Positions 1 through 6,751 of a stretch of DNA of 6,850 nt are shown here, piece after piece (positions within the stretch are counted from its first letter, which is position 1; the number at the start of each line of letters is the position of its first letter). The notes under the pieces are model-generated. The model made no database searches. It saw only the letters and a program-made list of their open reading frames with translations, and was not told the origin of the DNA. The stretch covers positions 1-6,850 of the forward strand of contig JAGNTI010000072.1 in assembly GCA_017987615.1 (NCBI GenBank), read 5' to 3'. The stretch comes from Sediminibacterium sp. GTDB lineage: Bacteria > Bacteroidota > Bacteroidia > Chitinophagales > Chitinophagaceae. A program made the position numbers and the translations under genes.

Positions 1-2278
1 CTCCTTTTTCTTCATCAAAAAATAAGCGCCATAATTTTTTAATAAAACGGTGGACGCCTTCAATACCCTTGGTATCCCATGGTTTGCTTTGATCTACAGG
101 GCCTAAAAACATTTCATACATTCTAAATGTATCGGCGCCATATTTTTCTACTAAAATATCTGGGTTAACGGTATTGAATTTAGACTTAGACATTTTTTCA
201 ACCTCAACGCCGCATATGTATTTTCCGTTTTCCAATTCGAAACTTGCATTTGCGTATTCATTGTTGCGCCATTTTTTAAACGCTTCCATGTCTAATTCTA
301 CGCCGTCTACCATATTTACATCTACGTGTAATTTGTCAACCTCCGTATCACCTACAAGTCCTGCGGATACAAATACTTGGGTTCCTTTTTTACGGAAAAC
401 AAAACGACTGCTTCCCTGAATCATACCTTGGTTTAAGAGCTTTCTAAACGGCTCGTCAAATCCAATATGACCAAGATCAAATAAAACTTTGGTCCACATA
501 CGGCTATATAACAAATGCCCTACCGCATGTTCGGTACCGCCAATATATAAGTCTACTTGGTTCCAGTAATCACTCACTTTGCGGTCACAAAATACATCCG
601 TGTTGTGTGGGTCCATATAACGTAAAAAGTACCAGCTACTTCCTGCGTAACCCGGCATAGTATTGGTTTCCAGCTCTTTTTCTACCCATGCTGGAATATT
701 GGCAAGCGGACCCTCACCCTCCGGACCCGGACTATAAGAATCTACTTCCGGTAGTAACAAAGGAAGTTCCGTTTCATCTAATGCAACGGCTACCCCATTT
801 TTCCATTGTACTGGAAAAGGCTCACCCCAATACCTTTGTCTACTAAATGCCGCATCGCGCATTTTATAATTCACTTTGCGTTTGCCAATGCCACGCTCTT
901 CTAATTTTGCGAGTGCAATTTCGATGGCATCGCGCATGATGATTCCGTTTAAGAAATCACTATTAAATAGTGGTGCATCTTTTGTTGAATTGGCCTCGTT
1001 ACCATTATATGCATCTCCAATAATATTGGTGATAGGAATATTAAAATGCTGTGCAAATTTATGATCACGCTCATCGCCACATGGAACCGCCATAATAGCG
1101 CCGGTACCATAGCCTGCTAATACATATTCAGAAATCCAAATTGGAATTTGTTTACCATTAAATGGATTCACTGCAAAGGCGCCCGTAAAGCAACCTGATA
1201 TTTTTTTCTCTGCTTGACGCTCTCTATCACTTCTGCTTTTTACGTACGCGATATAATTGTCTACCGCAATTTGTTGTTCTTTAGTTGTGATACTTGCAAT
1301 GATTTCATGCTCCGGTGCTACCACCATAAAGTCGACACCAAAAATAGTATCAGGTCTTGTGGTATACACTGTTAATGTGGCATCCGTATCGAGTGCCGCA
1401 GAAGCAATTTTAAAATCAATTTCGGCGCCATAAGATTTGCCAATCCAGTTGGTTTGCATTTCTTTCATGGCTTCACTAAACTCAATGGTATCAAGGCCTG
1501 ACAAGAGCCTGTCTGCATAATCAGTAATGCGTAAATACCACTGACGTAACTTCTTTTTTACCACCGGATGTCCGCCTCTTTCACTCACCCCATTCACCAC
1601 TTCATCATTGGCTAAAACAGTACCAAGTGCTTCGCACCAGTTTACTTCACCATGTCCACAAAAAGCAAGACGGTACTGCATCAAAATTTGTTGTTGCTCC
1701 TGATTAGAATATGCCTGCCACTCAGCTGCCGTAAATTGAATGCTCGCATCTGAAGGACATTCATATTCCGCATTACCATTTTTTTCAAACGCGTTGATCA
1801 AATGTAAAATAGGTTCAGCCTTAGTTTTTTGTTTGTTGTAAAAACTATTAAATAGTTGTAGAAAAATCCATTGCGTCCATTTGTAATAAGTAGCGTCGCA
1901 GGTTCTAATTTCTCTACTCCAGTCGTAACTAAACCCAATATTATCAAGCTGCGCTCTAAACGTATCAATATTTTTATGGGTGCTTACCGCTGGATGTACG
2001 CCATGCTCAATCGCATACTGCTCTGCGGGTAGTCCAAAAGCATCATACCCCATCGGGTGCAGTACATTAAATCCTTTTAATCTTTTGTACCTACTAAAAA
2101 TATCGGAGGCGATATACCCCAACGGATGACCCACATGCAGGCCAGCACCACTTGGGTAAGGGAACATATCAAGCACGTAATACTTGGGTTTTGAAGACTC
2201 GTTACTCACTTTATAGGCATCCGACGCTTTCCAAGCAGCCTGCCATTTTTTCTCGATTGCACTAAAATTATATTCCAT
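1..2278 (-). CDS. leuS: Leucyl-tRNA synthetase (LeuS), C-terminus cut by window edge
   Basis: Class I aminoacyl-tRNA synthetase that charges tRNA-Leu with leucine in the cytoplasm; essential for translation. About 759 residues are visible. The HIGH-type ATP site is HVGH at residues 48-51 inside PYPSGAGLHVGHPLGY. The CP1 editing domain shows TTRPDT (306-311) and GTGAIMAVP followed by CGDERD (D402 and D405; D405 matches the conserved editing aspartate). Further along are RYWGEPFP, SSWYFLRY, YIGGTEHAVGHLL and the KMSKS loop at 695-699, preceded by a leucine-specific insertion. An extra segment at roughly 165-207 is of the kind seen in Bacteroidota LeuS. The zinc-ribbon region around C215 lacks the usual cysteine pairs. 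The family is about 920-930 residues in this phylum, so roughly 165 residues, mainly the anticodon-binding and C-terminal domains, lie outside. The start is firm: MEYNF is typical of the family, and an in-frame TGA lies two codons upstream (2282-2284). It is transcribed divergently from ftsX. No frameshift or internal stop was seen. Confidence 0.97.
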   Translation of the reverse strand, partial: MEYNFSAIEKKWQAAWKASDAYKVSNESSKPKYYVLDMFPYPSGAGLHVGHPLGYIASDIFSRYKRLKGFNVLHPMGYDAFGLPAEQYAIEHGVHPAVSTHKNIDTFRAQLDNIGFSYDWSREIRTCDATYYKWTQWIFLQLFNSFYNKQKTKAEPILHLINAFEKNGNAEYECPSDASIQFTAAEWQAYSNQEQQQILMQYRLAFCGHGEVNWCEALGTVLANDEVVNGVSERGGHPVVKKKLRQWYLRITDYADRLLSGLDTIEFSEAMKEMQTNWIGKSYGAEIDFKIASAALDTDATLTVYTTRPDTIFGVDFMVVAPEHEIIASITTKEQQIAVDNYIAYVKSRSDRERQAEKKISGCFTGAFAVNPFNGKQIPIWISEYVLAGYGTGAIMAVPCGDERDHKFAQHFNIPITNIIGDAYNGNEANSTKDAPLFNSDFLNGIIMRDAIEIALAKLEERGIGKRKVNYKMRDAAFSRQRYWGEPFPVQWKNGVAVALDETELPLLLPEVDSYSPGPEGEGPLANIPAWVEKELETNTMPGYAGSSWYFLRYMDPHNTDVFCDRKVSDYWNQVDLYIGGTEHAVGHLLYSRMWTKVLFDLGHIGFDEPFRKLLNQGMIQGSSRFVFRKKGTQVFVSAGLVGDTEVDKLHVDVNMVDGVELDMEAFKKWRNNEYANASFELENGKYICGVEVEKMSKSKFNTVNPDILVEKYGADTFRMYEMFLGPVDQSKPWDTKGIEGVHRFIKKLWRLFFDEEKG

Positions 2279-2361
2279 GTTTCAAGCCTCTTTGCTAGCC
2301 GTATACTTTACAACTATTTTTTACGTTATACTTAAGTGAAAATTGGTTCTATTTTGGACTG

Positions 2362-2369
2362 CAAAGGTA
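2362..2369 (-). promoter_or_regulatory. Candidate -7 element for leuS
   Basis: On the minus strand this reads TACCTTTG, an exact match to the Bacteroidota -7 consensus TAnnTTTG. It would place transcription initiation about 75-80 nt before the leuS ATG. No good TTG/TTTG -33 element is visible at the expected spacing on the minus strand, so the assignment rests on the -7 match and on position alone. Confidence 0.4.
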
Positions 2370-2388
2370 AGCCTTTAGCCATAAACAC

Positions 2389-2396
2389 TACCTTTG
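2389..2396 (+). promoter_or_regulatory. Candidate -7 element for ftsX
   Basis: TACCTTTG on the plus strand matches the Bacteroidota -7 consensus TAnnTTTG exactly and lies 79 nt before the ftsX start. As with its mirror copy at 2362-2369, no TTG/TTTG -33 box is visible at the usual spacing. The two copies form a perfect 8-bp inverted repeat with a 19-nt spacer. They could therefore instead be the half-sites of a dimeric regulator. Confidence 0.4.
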
Positions 2397-2475
2397 AGCC
2401 CAGGCAGAAAAGCAGCGAAAGAACCGGATTTTACAAGAAATTGAATCTAAATAACCCCAATTTACCTGATTTACT

Positions 2476-3351
2476 ATGACGGATAGTGCTAAAATGTCTT
2501 TGAAACGCAGCAAACCCAATTATATCTATAGTATTGTTGGCGTAGCCCTTGTACTACTTATTATGGGCATCATGGGCTGGTTTTTCTTAAATATCAATGC
2601 CGTAGGCAACACTTTTAAGGAAGATATTCGCGTAAGTGCCTACCTCAGAACCCTCAATAAAGACACCATTGGTCAAATTCAGGCTTTTATTGCTGAGCGC
2701 CCCTATACCAAAACGGTTACTTACGTAAATAAACAATCTGCTCAGGCCATTTGGAACAAAGAAAATAGTGAAGACTGGGCTAAAATTTTGGATTCAAACC
2801 CACTTCCGGAAAGCATTGACTTTTATGCTAAAGCCGAGTATGTGAACCAAGATTCATTGAGTAAAATAGCTTCTGAACTTATGGCGCGCTATGGCAATCA
2901 ACTTACCGACCTTCAATACCCAAAAAGTTTAGTGACCAGCCTCAACGAAAGGGCTTCGAAAATTGGGCTTATCTTTTTGGTGGTTGCCATTATTTTATGC
3001 TCTATTGTAATTATTAGCATTGACAATACCATCAGACTTGCCATGTTTAGCAACCGCTTTTTAATTAAAACCATGCAAATGGTGGGTGCTACCCGCGGCT
3101 TTATTATTAAGCCATTAACCATCAAAGCTATTATCAATGGACTTATCAGCTCTGGCATTGCCATTGCACTGGTATTTACCATCGTGAGCTGGGCAGAAAG
3201 CCAGTTTCCGCAACTAAAAGCCATTAGAGACTTTCAACATACCTTACTTTTATATGGTGGACTGATTCTAATGGGCGTTGGTATATCTGTGTACAGTACG
3301 CACCGAAGTGTGCTGAAGTATTTGAAAATGAAACTAGACGATCTTTATTAA
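2476..3351 (+). CDS. ftsX: Cell division protein FtsX (ABC-transporter-like permease)
   Basis: Integral inner-membrane partner of the ATPase FtsE. In the family, FtsEX does not transport; it transmits ATP hydrolysis across the membrane to activate peptidoglycan hydrolases at division. The 291-residue protein has the FtsX topology: a short basic N-terminus, TM1 (about 17-39), a large extracytoplasmic domain (about 40-160), TM2 (about 163-182), a cytoplasmic loop containing KTMQMVGATRGFI, then TM3 (about 219-238) and TM4 (about 257-274) in the FtsX permease domain, with a short basic C-terminus. The MVGA segment is the typical family signature for contact with the ATPase. The start at 2476 is the most upstream possible, since an in-frame TGA lies at 2467-2469; a second Met at residue 7 is an alternative. 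ftsE is not in this window. The gene heads a plus-strand cluster with a DUF3098 gene and uppP. Confidence 0.93.
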   Translation: MTDSAKMSLKRSKPNYIYSIVGVALVLLIMGIMGWFFLNINAVGNTFKEDIRVSAYLRTLNKDTIGQIQAFIAERPYTKTVTYVNKQSAQAIWNKENSEDWAKILDSNPLPESIDFYAKAEYVNQDSLSKIASELMARYGNQLTDLQYPKSLVTSLNERASKIGLIFLVVAIILCSIVIISIDNTIRLAMFSNRFLIKTMQMVGATRGFIIKPLTIKAIINGLISSGIAIALVFTIVSWAESQFPQLKAIRDFQHTLLLYGGLILMGVGISVYSTHRSVLKYLKMKLDDLY

Positions 3352-3362
3352 CGAACGCTTCT

Positions 3363-3370
3363 TATCTTCG
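3363..3370 (+). promoter_or_regulatory. Possible -7 element before the DUF3098 gene
   Basis: TATCTTCG resembles TAnnTTTG with one mismatch and lies 27 nt before the start codon, in the 46-nt gap after ftsX. The only -33-like sequence is a weak TTTA at 3344-3347 with a short 15-nt spacer. This could be an internal promoter, but read-through from ftsX is equally plausible. Confidence 0.25.
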
Positions 3371-3397
3371 ATTTAAATACTTTTACAAAAACATATT

Positions 3398-3637
3398 ATG
3401 AGTCAACAAAAAAATTCTTTACCTACTTTATTTACAAAATCTAATTACACCTGGATGCTCATTGGCGGTCTAGTAATTGCTATAGGATTTTATTTACTCA
3501 GTGGCGGCAAGAGTACTGACCCTGCTGTGTTTGATACCAAAGAAGTATACAGCACAACTCGCATTACCATTGCACCAATTGTAATTATACTAGGTTTTGT
3601 AATTGAGATTTACGCCATCTTTAAAAAAGCAAAATAA
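3398..3637 (+). CDS. DUF3098 family small membrane protein
   Basis: A 79-residue protein with two predicted membrane helices (about 18-35, WMLIGGLVIAIGFYLLSG, and about 56-74, ITIAPIVIILGFVIEIYAIF). They are joined by a short polar loop (36-55) containing KSTDPAVFDTKEVYSTTR, and the tail is lysine-rich. Sequence and size match the DUF3098 family, which I know as a small uncharacterised membrane protein typical of Bacteroidota and usually encoded beside ftsX. No catalytic motif is visible. The positively charged N-terminus and the KKAK tail suggest both ends are cytoplasmic with the loop outside. An in-frame TAA at 3374-3376 makes this ATG the first available. It lies 46 nt after ftsX and 36 nt before uppP, so co-transcription is likely. 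Function is unknown; an accessory role in FtsX or envelope function is inference from position only. Confidence 0.85.
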   Translation: MSQQKNSLPTLFTKSNYTWMLIGGLVIAIGFYLLSGGKSTDPAVFDTKEVYSTTRITIAPIVIILGFVIEIYAIFKKAK

Positions 3638-3673
3638 GCAGGGGCTTACCGCTTTTTCATCTAATTTATATTC

Positions 3674-4471
3674 ATGCAATTATTTCAAGCAGTTGTTATT
3701 GCCATTGTAGAAGGCTTAACAGAATTCTTACCTATTTCTTCTACGGGGCATATGATTATTGCTAGCTCCTTACTTGGTATTGCATCTGATCCATTTACCA
3801 AACTGTTTGAAGTATGCATTCAACTAGGTGCTATTTTATCGGTAGTGGTGCTTTATTATAAAAAGTTTTTCCCACTCACCAACTGGAAATTTTATATTAA
3901 ATTATTAGTGGCCGTTACGCCGGCACTTGCCATTGGATTTGTATTATCTGATGCCATTGATGCGTTATTAGAAAGCCCTAAAACAGTTGCAGTAACCCTG
4001 CTATTAGGCGGTATTGTACTTCTATTTGTAGACAATTTATTTAAGGCGCCAACTGTCGAATCAGAAGAGAAAATCACTTTCAATAAAGGATTGATGATTG
4101 GATTTTGGCAATGCCTAGCACTCATACCTGGTATGAGCAGAAGTGCTGCTACCATTATTGGTGGTATGCAACAAAAACTAACCCGTAATGTAGCCGCCGA
4201 ATTCTCTTTCTTTTTAGCCGTTCCAACGATGGCTGCTGCCACTGGTTATAAACTACTTAAGGCTTATAAAACAACGCCAGATATCCTACTCAACAAAGAA
4301 AATCTAATCCTATTAGGGGTTGGTAATTTAGTCGCTTTTATAGTAGCGCTTCTAGCCATTAAATTTTTTATTGGATTCTTACAAAAGCATGGCTTTAAAC
4401 TCTTTGGATGGTACCGCATCATTGCTGGCATTACGCTTCTTACACTTATCTACACGGGTATCTTAAAATAA
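3674..4471 (+). CDS. uppP: Undecaprenyl-diphosphate phosphatase (UppP/BacA)
   Basis: Membrane enzyme that dephosphorylates undecaprenyl diphosphate to the monophosphate, regenerating the lipid carrier for peptidoglycan and other surface glycans; higher levels of the family give bacitracin resistance. The 265 residues are close to the family's usual 265-275. The first catalytic motif is [14 protein letters not shown] at residues 13-26, giving E13, E17 and H26 (equivalents of E. coli E17, E21 and H30). The second is [14 protein letters not shown] from residue 152, with the catalytic arginine R156 (E. coli R174). The remainder is a series of hydrophobic helices with a conserved [15 protein letters not shown] segment. 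The start is supported by an in-frame TAA at 3662-3664. I see no strong promoter in the 36-nt gap upstream, so transcription probably comes from ftsX or the DUF3098 gene. In many Bacteroidota genomes truB follows this gene; here an MFS transporter does. Confidence 0.97.
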   Translation: MQLFQAVVIAIVEGLTEFLPISSTGHMIIASSLLGIASDPFTKLFEVCIQLGAILSVVVLYYKKFFPLTNWKFYIKLLVAVTPALAIGFVLSDAIDALLESPKTVAVTLLLGGIVLLFVDNLFKAPTVESEEKITFNKGLMIGFWQCLALIPGMSRSAATIIGGMQQKLTRNVAAEFSFFLAVPTMAAATGYKLLKAYKTTPDILLNKENLILLGVGNLVAFIVALLAIKFFIGFLQKHGFKLFGWYRIIAGITLLTLIYTGILK

Positions 4472-4484
4472 TTGGACGGCTGCT

Positions 4485-4514
4485 TTTGTTTTGTACTTGA
4501 AGCCCTTATCTTTA
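4485..4514 (+). promoter_or_regulatory. Candidate promoter for the MFS/MBL gene pair
   Basis: TTTG at 4485-4488, an 18-nt spacer, then TATCTTTA at 4507-4514. This is a reasonable match to the Bacteroidota primary sigma-factor promoter (TTTG at -33, TAnnTTTG at -7, one mismatch in the last base). It ends 19 nt before the transporter start, leaving a short A-rich leader as is common in this phylum. It suggests the transporter and hydrolase can be transcribed apart from the envelope genes upstream. Confidence 0.45.
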
Positions 4515-4533
4515 AGAAAATAAAAACGACCCG

Positions 4534-5850
4534 ATGCAAACTGCACCGAAAAAAGTAATTAATGGTTGGGCCATGTATGATTGGGCCAATAGTGTATATA
4601 ACCTTGTTATTACTTCCACCATTTTTCCTGCATATTACGAAGCTGTTACTGGCGATGATAACGCAGCAACAACTGTTGATTCAGTAACATTATTTGGAAG
4701 AACATTTGTAAATACAGCACTTTACAATTACGCCCTTGGTGTTGCATTTGTAATTGTTGCGCTCATGAGTCCCGTACTATCTTCTATTGCCGATTATAAA
4801 GGCAATAAAAAAAGTTTCTTGTTTTTCTTTTCTACCATGGGTAGTATCGCTTGTAGCGCACTTTACTTTTTTGATAGCAGCAATTTACTATATGGCCTCT
4901 TATGTATGATTGTAGCTTGTGTAGGATTTTGGAGTAGCCTTGTGTTTTACAATTCATACCTCCCTGAAATTGCCGCTCCCGAAGATCAAGACAGGGTAAG
5001 TGCTAGAGGCTTTGTAATGGGTTATATTGGAAGTGTGATTTTACAAATCATTTGTTTTGTATTTGTGTTAAAGCCAGATCTTTTTGGTATCACAACAGGT
5101 AAGGCTTCGCAACTATCTTTTTTACTAGTAGGTATTTGGTGGTGGGGTTTTGGACAGTGGGCATTAAGACGTTTACCTAAAGGAAAGCCTGCTACAAAAA
5201 ATCATTCGGGCAATATTTTTACGGGCGGTTATAAAGAATTACACAAAGTATGGAAACTACTTACCCATATGCCAGTACTTAAAAGATTTTTAGGCGCCTT
5301 TTTCTTTTATAATATGGGCGTGCAAACCGTTATGTTAGCAGCAACACTTTACGGAAAAAGCGAACTTAACATTCCAACTACTAATTTAATTATTGCCATA
5401 TTGATTATTCAGTTAGTAGCGATCCCAGGTGCTTATGCTATTGCCAAGCTTTCAAAAAAAATAGGGAATTTTACCACCCTTATGATTACCGTATCTATAT
5501 GGGTGGTGATGTGTATCATGGGCTATCTACTTCCAAGAGATGGTGTCATGCAATTTTATGCACTTGCTACATGCGTTGGCTTTATTATGGGTGGCATACA
5601 ATCGCTGAGCAGAAGCACGTATGCCAAACTGATGCCTGACACACCTGATACAACTTCTTACTTTAGCTTTTATGATGTAACCGAAAAAATTGCCATTGTG
5701 ATTGGTATGTTTAGTTTTGGTTTTATCAATGAAATGACAGGCTCGCAAAGAAATTCAATACTTGTACTGATTGTATTTTTTGTGATTGGGTTTATTCTTC
5801 TTGGTATTGCAGCTAAGGCTAATAAACTACACGCTTCAAAAGCAAACTAG
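4534..5850 (+). CDS. MFS transporter, UMF1 (Atg22-like) family
   Basis: A 438-residue polytopic membrane protein with about 12 predicted helices. The N-terminus carries INGWAMYDWANSVYN (YDWANS at 15-20), the hallmark of the UMF1/Atg22-like branch of the major facilitator superfamily. The loop after TM2 has ADYKGNKKSF (D87 to K93), a version of MFS motif A. The C-terminal half has GGIQSLSRSTYAKLMP (G353, Q356, R360), also typical of the branch, followed by a FSFYDVTEKIAIVIG stretch. A basic central loop (about 207-240) separates the two six-helix halves. The family is secondary-active; eukaryotic Atg22 exports amino acids from vacuoles, but bacterial substrates are mostly unknown and none can be assigned here. 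The start is the first ATG after an in-frame TAA at 4513-4515. It ends 4 nt before the MBL hydrolase gene, which suggests coupled expression. Confidence 0.9.
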   Translation: MQTAPKKVINGWAMYDWANSVYNLVITSTIFPAYYEAVTGDDNAATTVDSVTLFGRTFVNTALYNYALGVAFVIVALMSPVLSSIADYKGNKKSFLFFFSTMGSIACSALYFFDSSNLLYGLLCMIVACVGFWSSLVFYNSYLPEIAAPEDQDRVSARGFVMGYIGSVILQIICFVFVLKPDLFGITTGKASQLSFLLVGIWWWGFGQWALRRLPKGKPATKNHSGNIFTGGYKELHKVWKLLTHMPVLKRFLGAFFFYNMGVQTVMLAATLYGKSELNIPTTNLIIAILIIQLVAIPGAYAIAKLSKKIGNFTTLMITVSIWVVMCIMGYLLPRDGVMQFYALATCVGFIMGGIQSLSRSTYAKLMPDTPDTTSYFSFYDVTEKIAIVIGMFSFGFINEMTGSQRNSILVLIVFFVIGFILLGIAAKANKLHASKAN

Positions 5851-5854
5851 CTAC

Positions 5855-6724
5855 ATGAAACTATACTCGGTTAATGCTGGAAATTTTAAATTAGACGGTG
5901 GCGCCATGTTTGGCGTGGTGCCAAAAAGTATTTGGAATAGAACCAATCCAGCAGATGAAAACAATATGTGCAGTTGGACGATGCGCTGCCTACTTATAGA
6001 AGACGGAGACCGTTTGATACTTGTAGACAACGGCATGGGCGACAAACAAGATGCTAAATTTTTTGGTCACTACTATTTACATGGGAATGATACCCTAGAA
6101 AAATCTTTAGCAAAGCATGGTTTTACGCCGAGTGATATCACCGATGTTTTTTTAACCCACTTGCATTTTGATCACTGCGGCGGATCTATAAAAAAAGACG
6201 GCGACAAATTAATCCCTGCCTTTAAAAATGCAAAGTACTGGAGCAATGAAGCGCACTGGAACTGGGCTACCGTTCCCAATGAGCGTGAAAAAGCTTCTTT
6301 TTTAAAGGAAAATATATTACCTATTCAGGCGTCGGGTCAACTATCATTTATAGATGCCCCTGCTACTCATTTTACAAGCAACGGTTTACTTAACAGCGTT
6401 TCTTTTGCAAATAATATAGACATCCGCTTTGTGCACGGGCACACCGAAAAAATGATGCTACCTCAAATTCATTACAAAGGACATACCATTGTTTATATGG
6501 CCGATTTACTACCATCAGTCGGGCATTTGCCATTACCGTATGTAATGTCTTATGATATGTTTCCTTTGACAACCCTCACCGAAAAGAAATCTTTTTTACA
6601 AGAGGCTTTTGAAAAACAGTATGTGCTCTTTTTTGAACACGACGCTGTGCACGAATGCGTAAAACTTATACAAACAGAAAAAGGGATTAGAGCCGGCGAA
6701 GCCTTTACACTAGCAGATTTATAG
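5855..6724 (+). CDS. MBL-fold metallohydrolase
   Basis: A 289-residue metallo-beta-lactamase-fold hydrolase, predicted cytoplasmic, with no signal peptide or membrane helix. The N-terminal block LDGGAMFGVVPKSIWNR (13-29) is characteristic of a widespread MBL subgroup. The metal site looks complete: HLHFDH at 102-107 (H102, H104, D106, H107), H196 in the GHTEKM segment, the bridging D217 in MADLLPS, and H262 in FFEHD. This arrangement resembles the lactonase-like binuclear group, but the real substrate cannot be deduced. The ATG at 5855 is chosen because the reading frame can extend back only to an ATG at 5786 inside the transporter gene, and that extension codes for an unrelated-looking segment, whereas MKLYSVNAGNFKLDGG begins directly with family sequence. 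The 4-nt gap to the transporter suggests translational coupling. No clear terminator follows in the 27-nt gap before the convergent gene. Confidence 0.9.
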   Translation: MKLYSVNAGNFKLDGGAMFGVVPKSIWNRTNPADENNMCSWTMRCLLIEDGDRLILVDNGMGDKQDAKFFGHYYLHGNDTLEKSLAKHGFTPSDITDVFLTHLHFDHCGGSIKKDGDKLIPAFKNAKYWSNEAHWNWATVPNEREKASFLKENILPIQASGQLSFIDAPATHFTSNGLLNSVSFANNIDIRFVHGHTEKMMLPQIHYKGHTIVYMADLLPSVGHLPLPYVMSYDMFPLTTLTEKKSFLQEAFEKQYVLFFEHDAVHECVKLIQTEKGIRAGEAFTLADL

Positions 6725-6751
6725 ATAGTGTTGTTATAATACGTCTCAACC

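Larger units (their letters stand above)
2279..2475. promoter_or_regulatory. Divergent leuS/ftsX intergenic region
   Basis: This 197-bp spacer separates the two divergent start codons and must hold the promoters for both leuS and ftsX. I see no open reading frame, RNA gene or strong terminator in it. It contains the TACCTTTG inverted pair at 2362-2396, and a short direct repeat TATACTT at 2302-2308 and 2327-2333 (25-bp period) in the presumed leuS leader. No T-box-like or other recognisable riboswitch was seen. The leader lengths implied by the -7 elements are roughly 70-80 nt on each side. The regulatory content is inferred from position and motif only. Confidence 0.6.

Noticed and set aside
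174..419. Plus-strand open frame of 81 codons
   Set aside because: It is antisense to the well-conserved leuS sequence, including the KMSKS region; its low-complexity Ser/Thr-rich translation resembles no protein I know.
876..1064. Plus-strand open frame of 62 codons
   Set aside because: Antisense shadow of the leuS editing domain; no independent start signal or recognisable protein.
2302..2333. Direct repeat TATACTT twice, 25 bp apart, in the leuS leader
   Set aside because: A seven-base A/T-rich repeat is expected by chance in such sequence and has no clear operator symmetry across copies.
2913..3224. Minus-strand open frame of 103 codons
   Set aside because: Lies wholly opposite the FtsX membrane domain; its hydrophobic translation is a by-product of coding for helices on the other strand.
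3638..3673. Possible terminator between the DUF3098 gene and uppP (GC-rich stretch then T-run)
   Set aside because: The potential stem is only about three base pairs, so no stable hairpin can be supported.
3892..4242. Minus-strand open frame of 116 codons
   Set aside because: Shadow of uppP, whose catalytic motifs on the plus strand are unambiguous.
5786..5854. N-terminal extension of the MBL hydrolase by 23 codons
   Set aside because: It overlaps the transporter gene by 65 nt and the added residues do not resemble the family; the ATG at 5855 starts exactly at conserved sequence.
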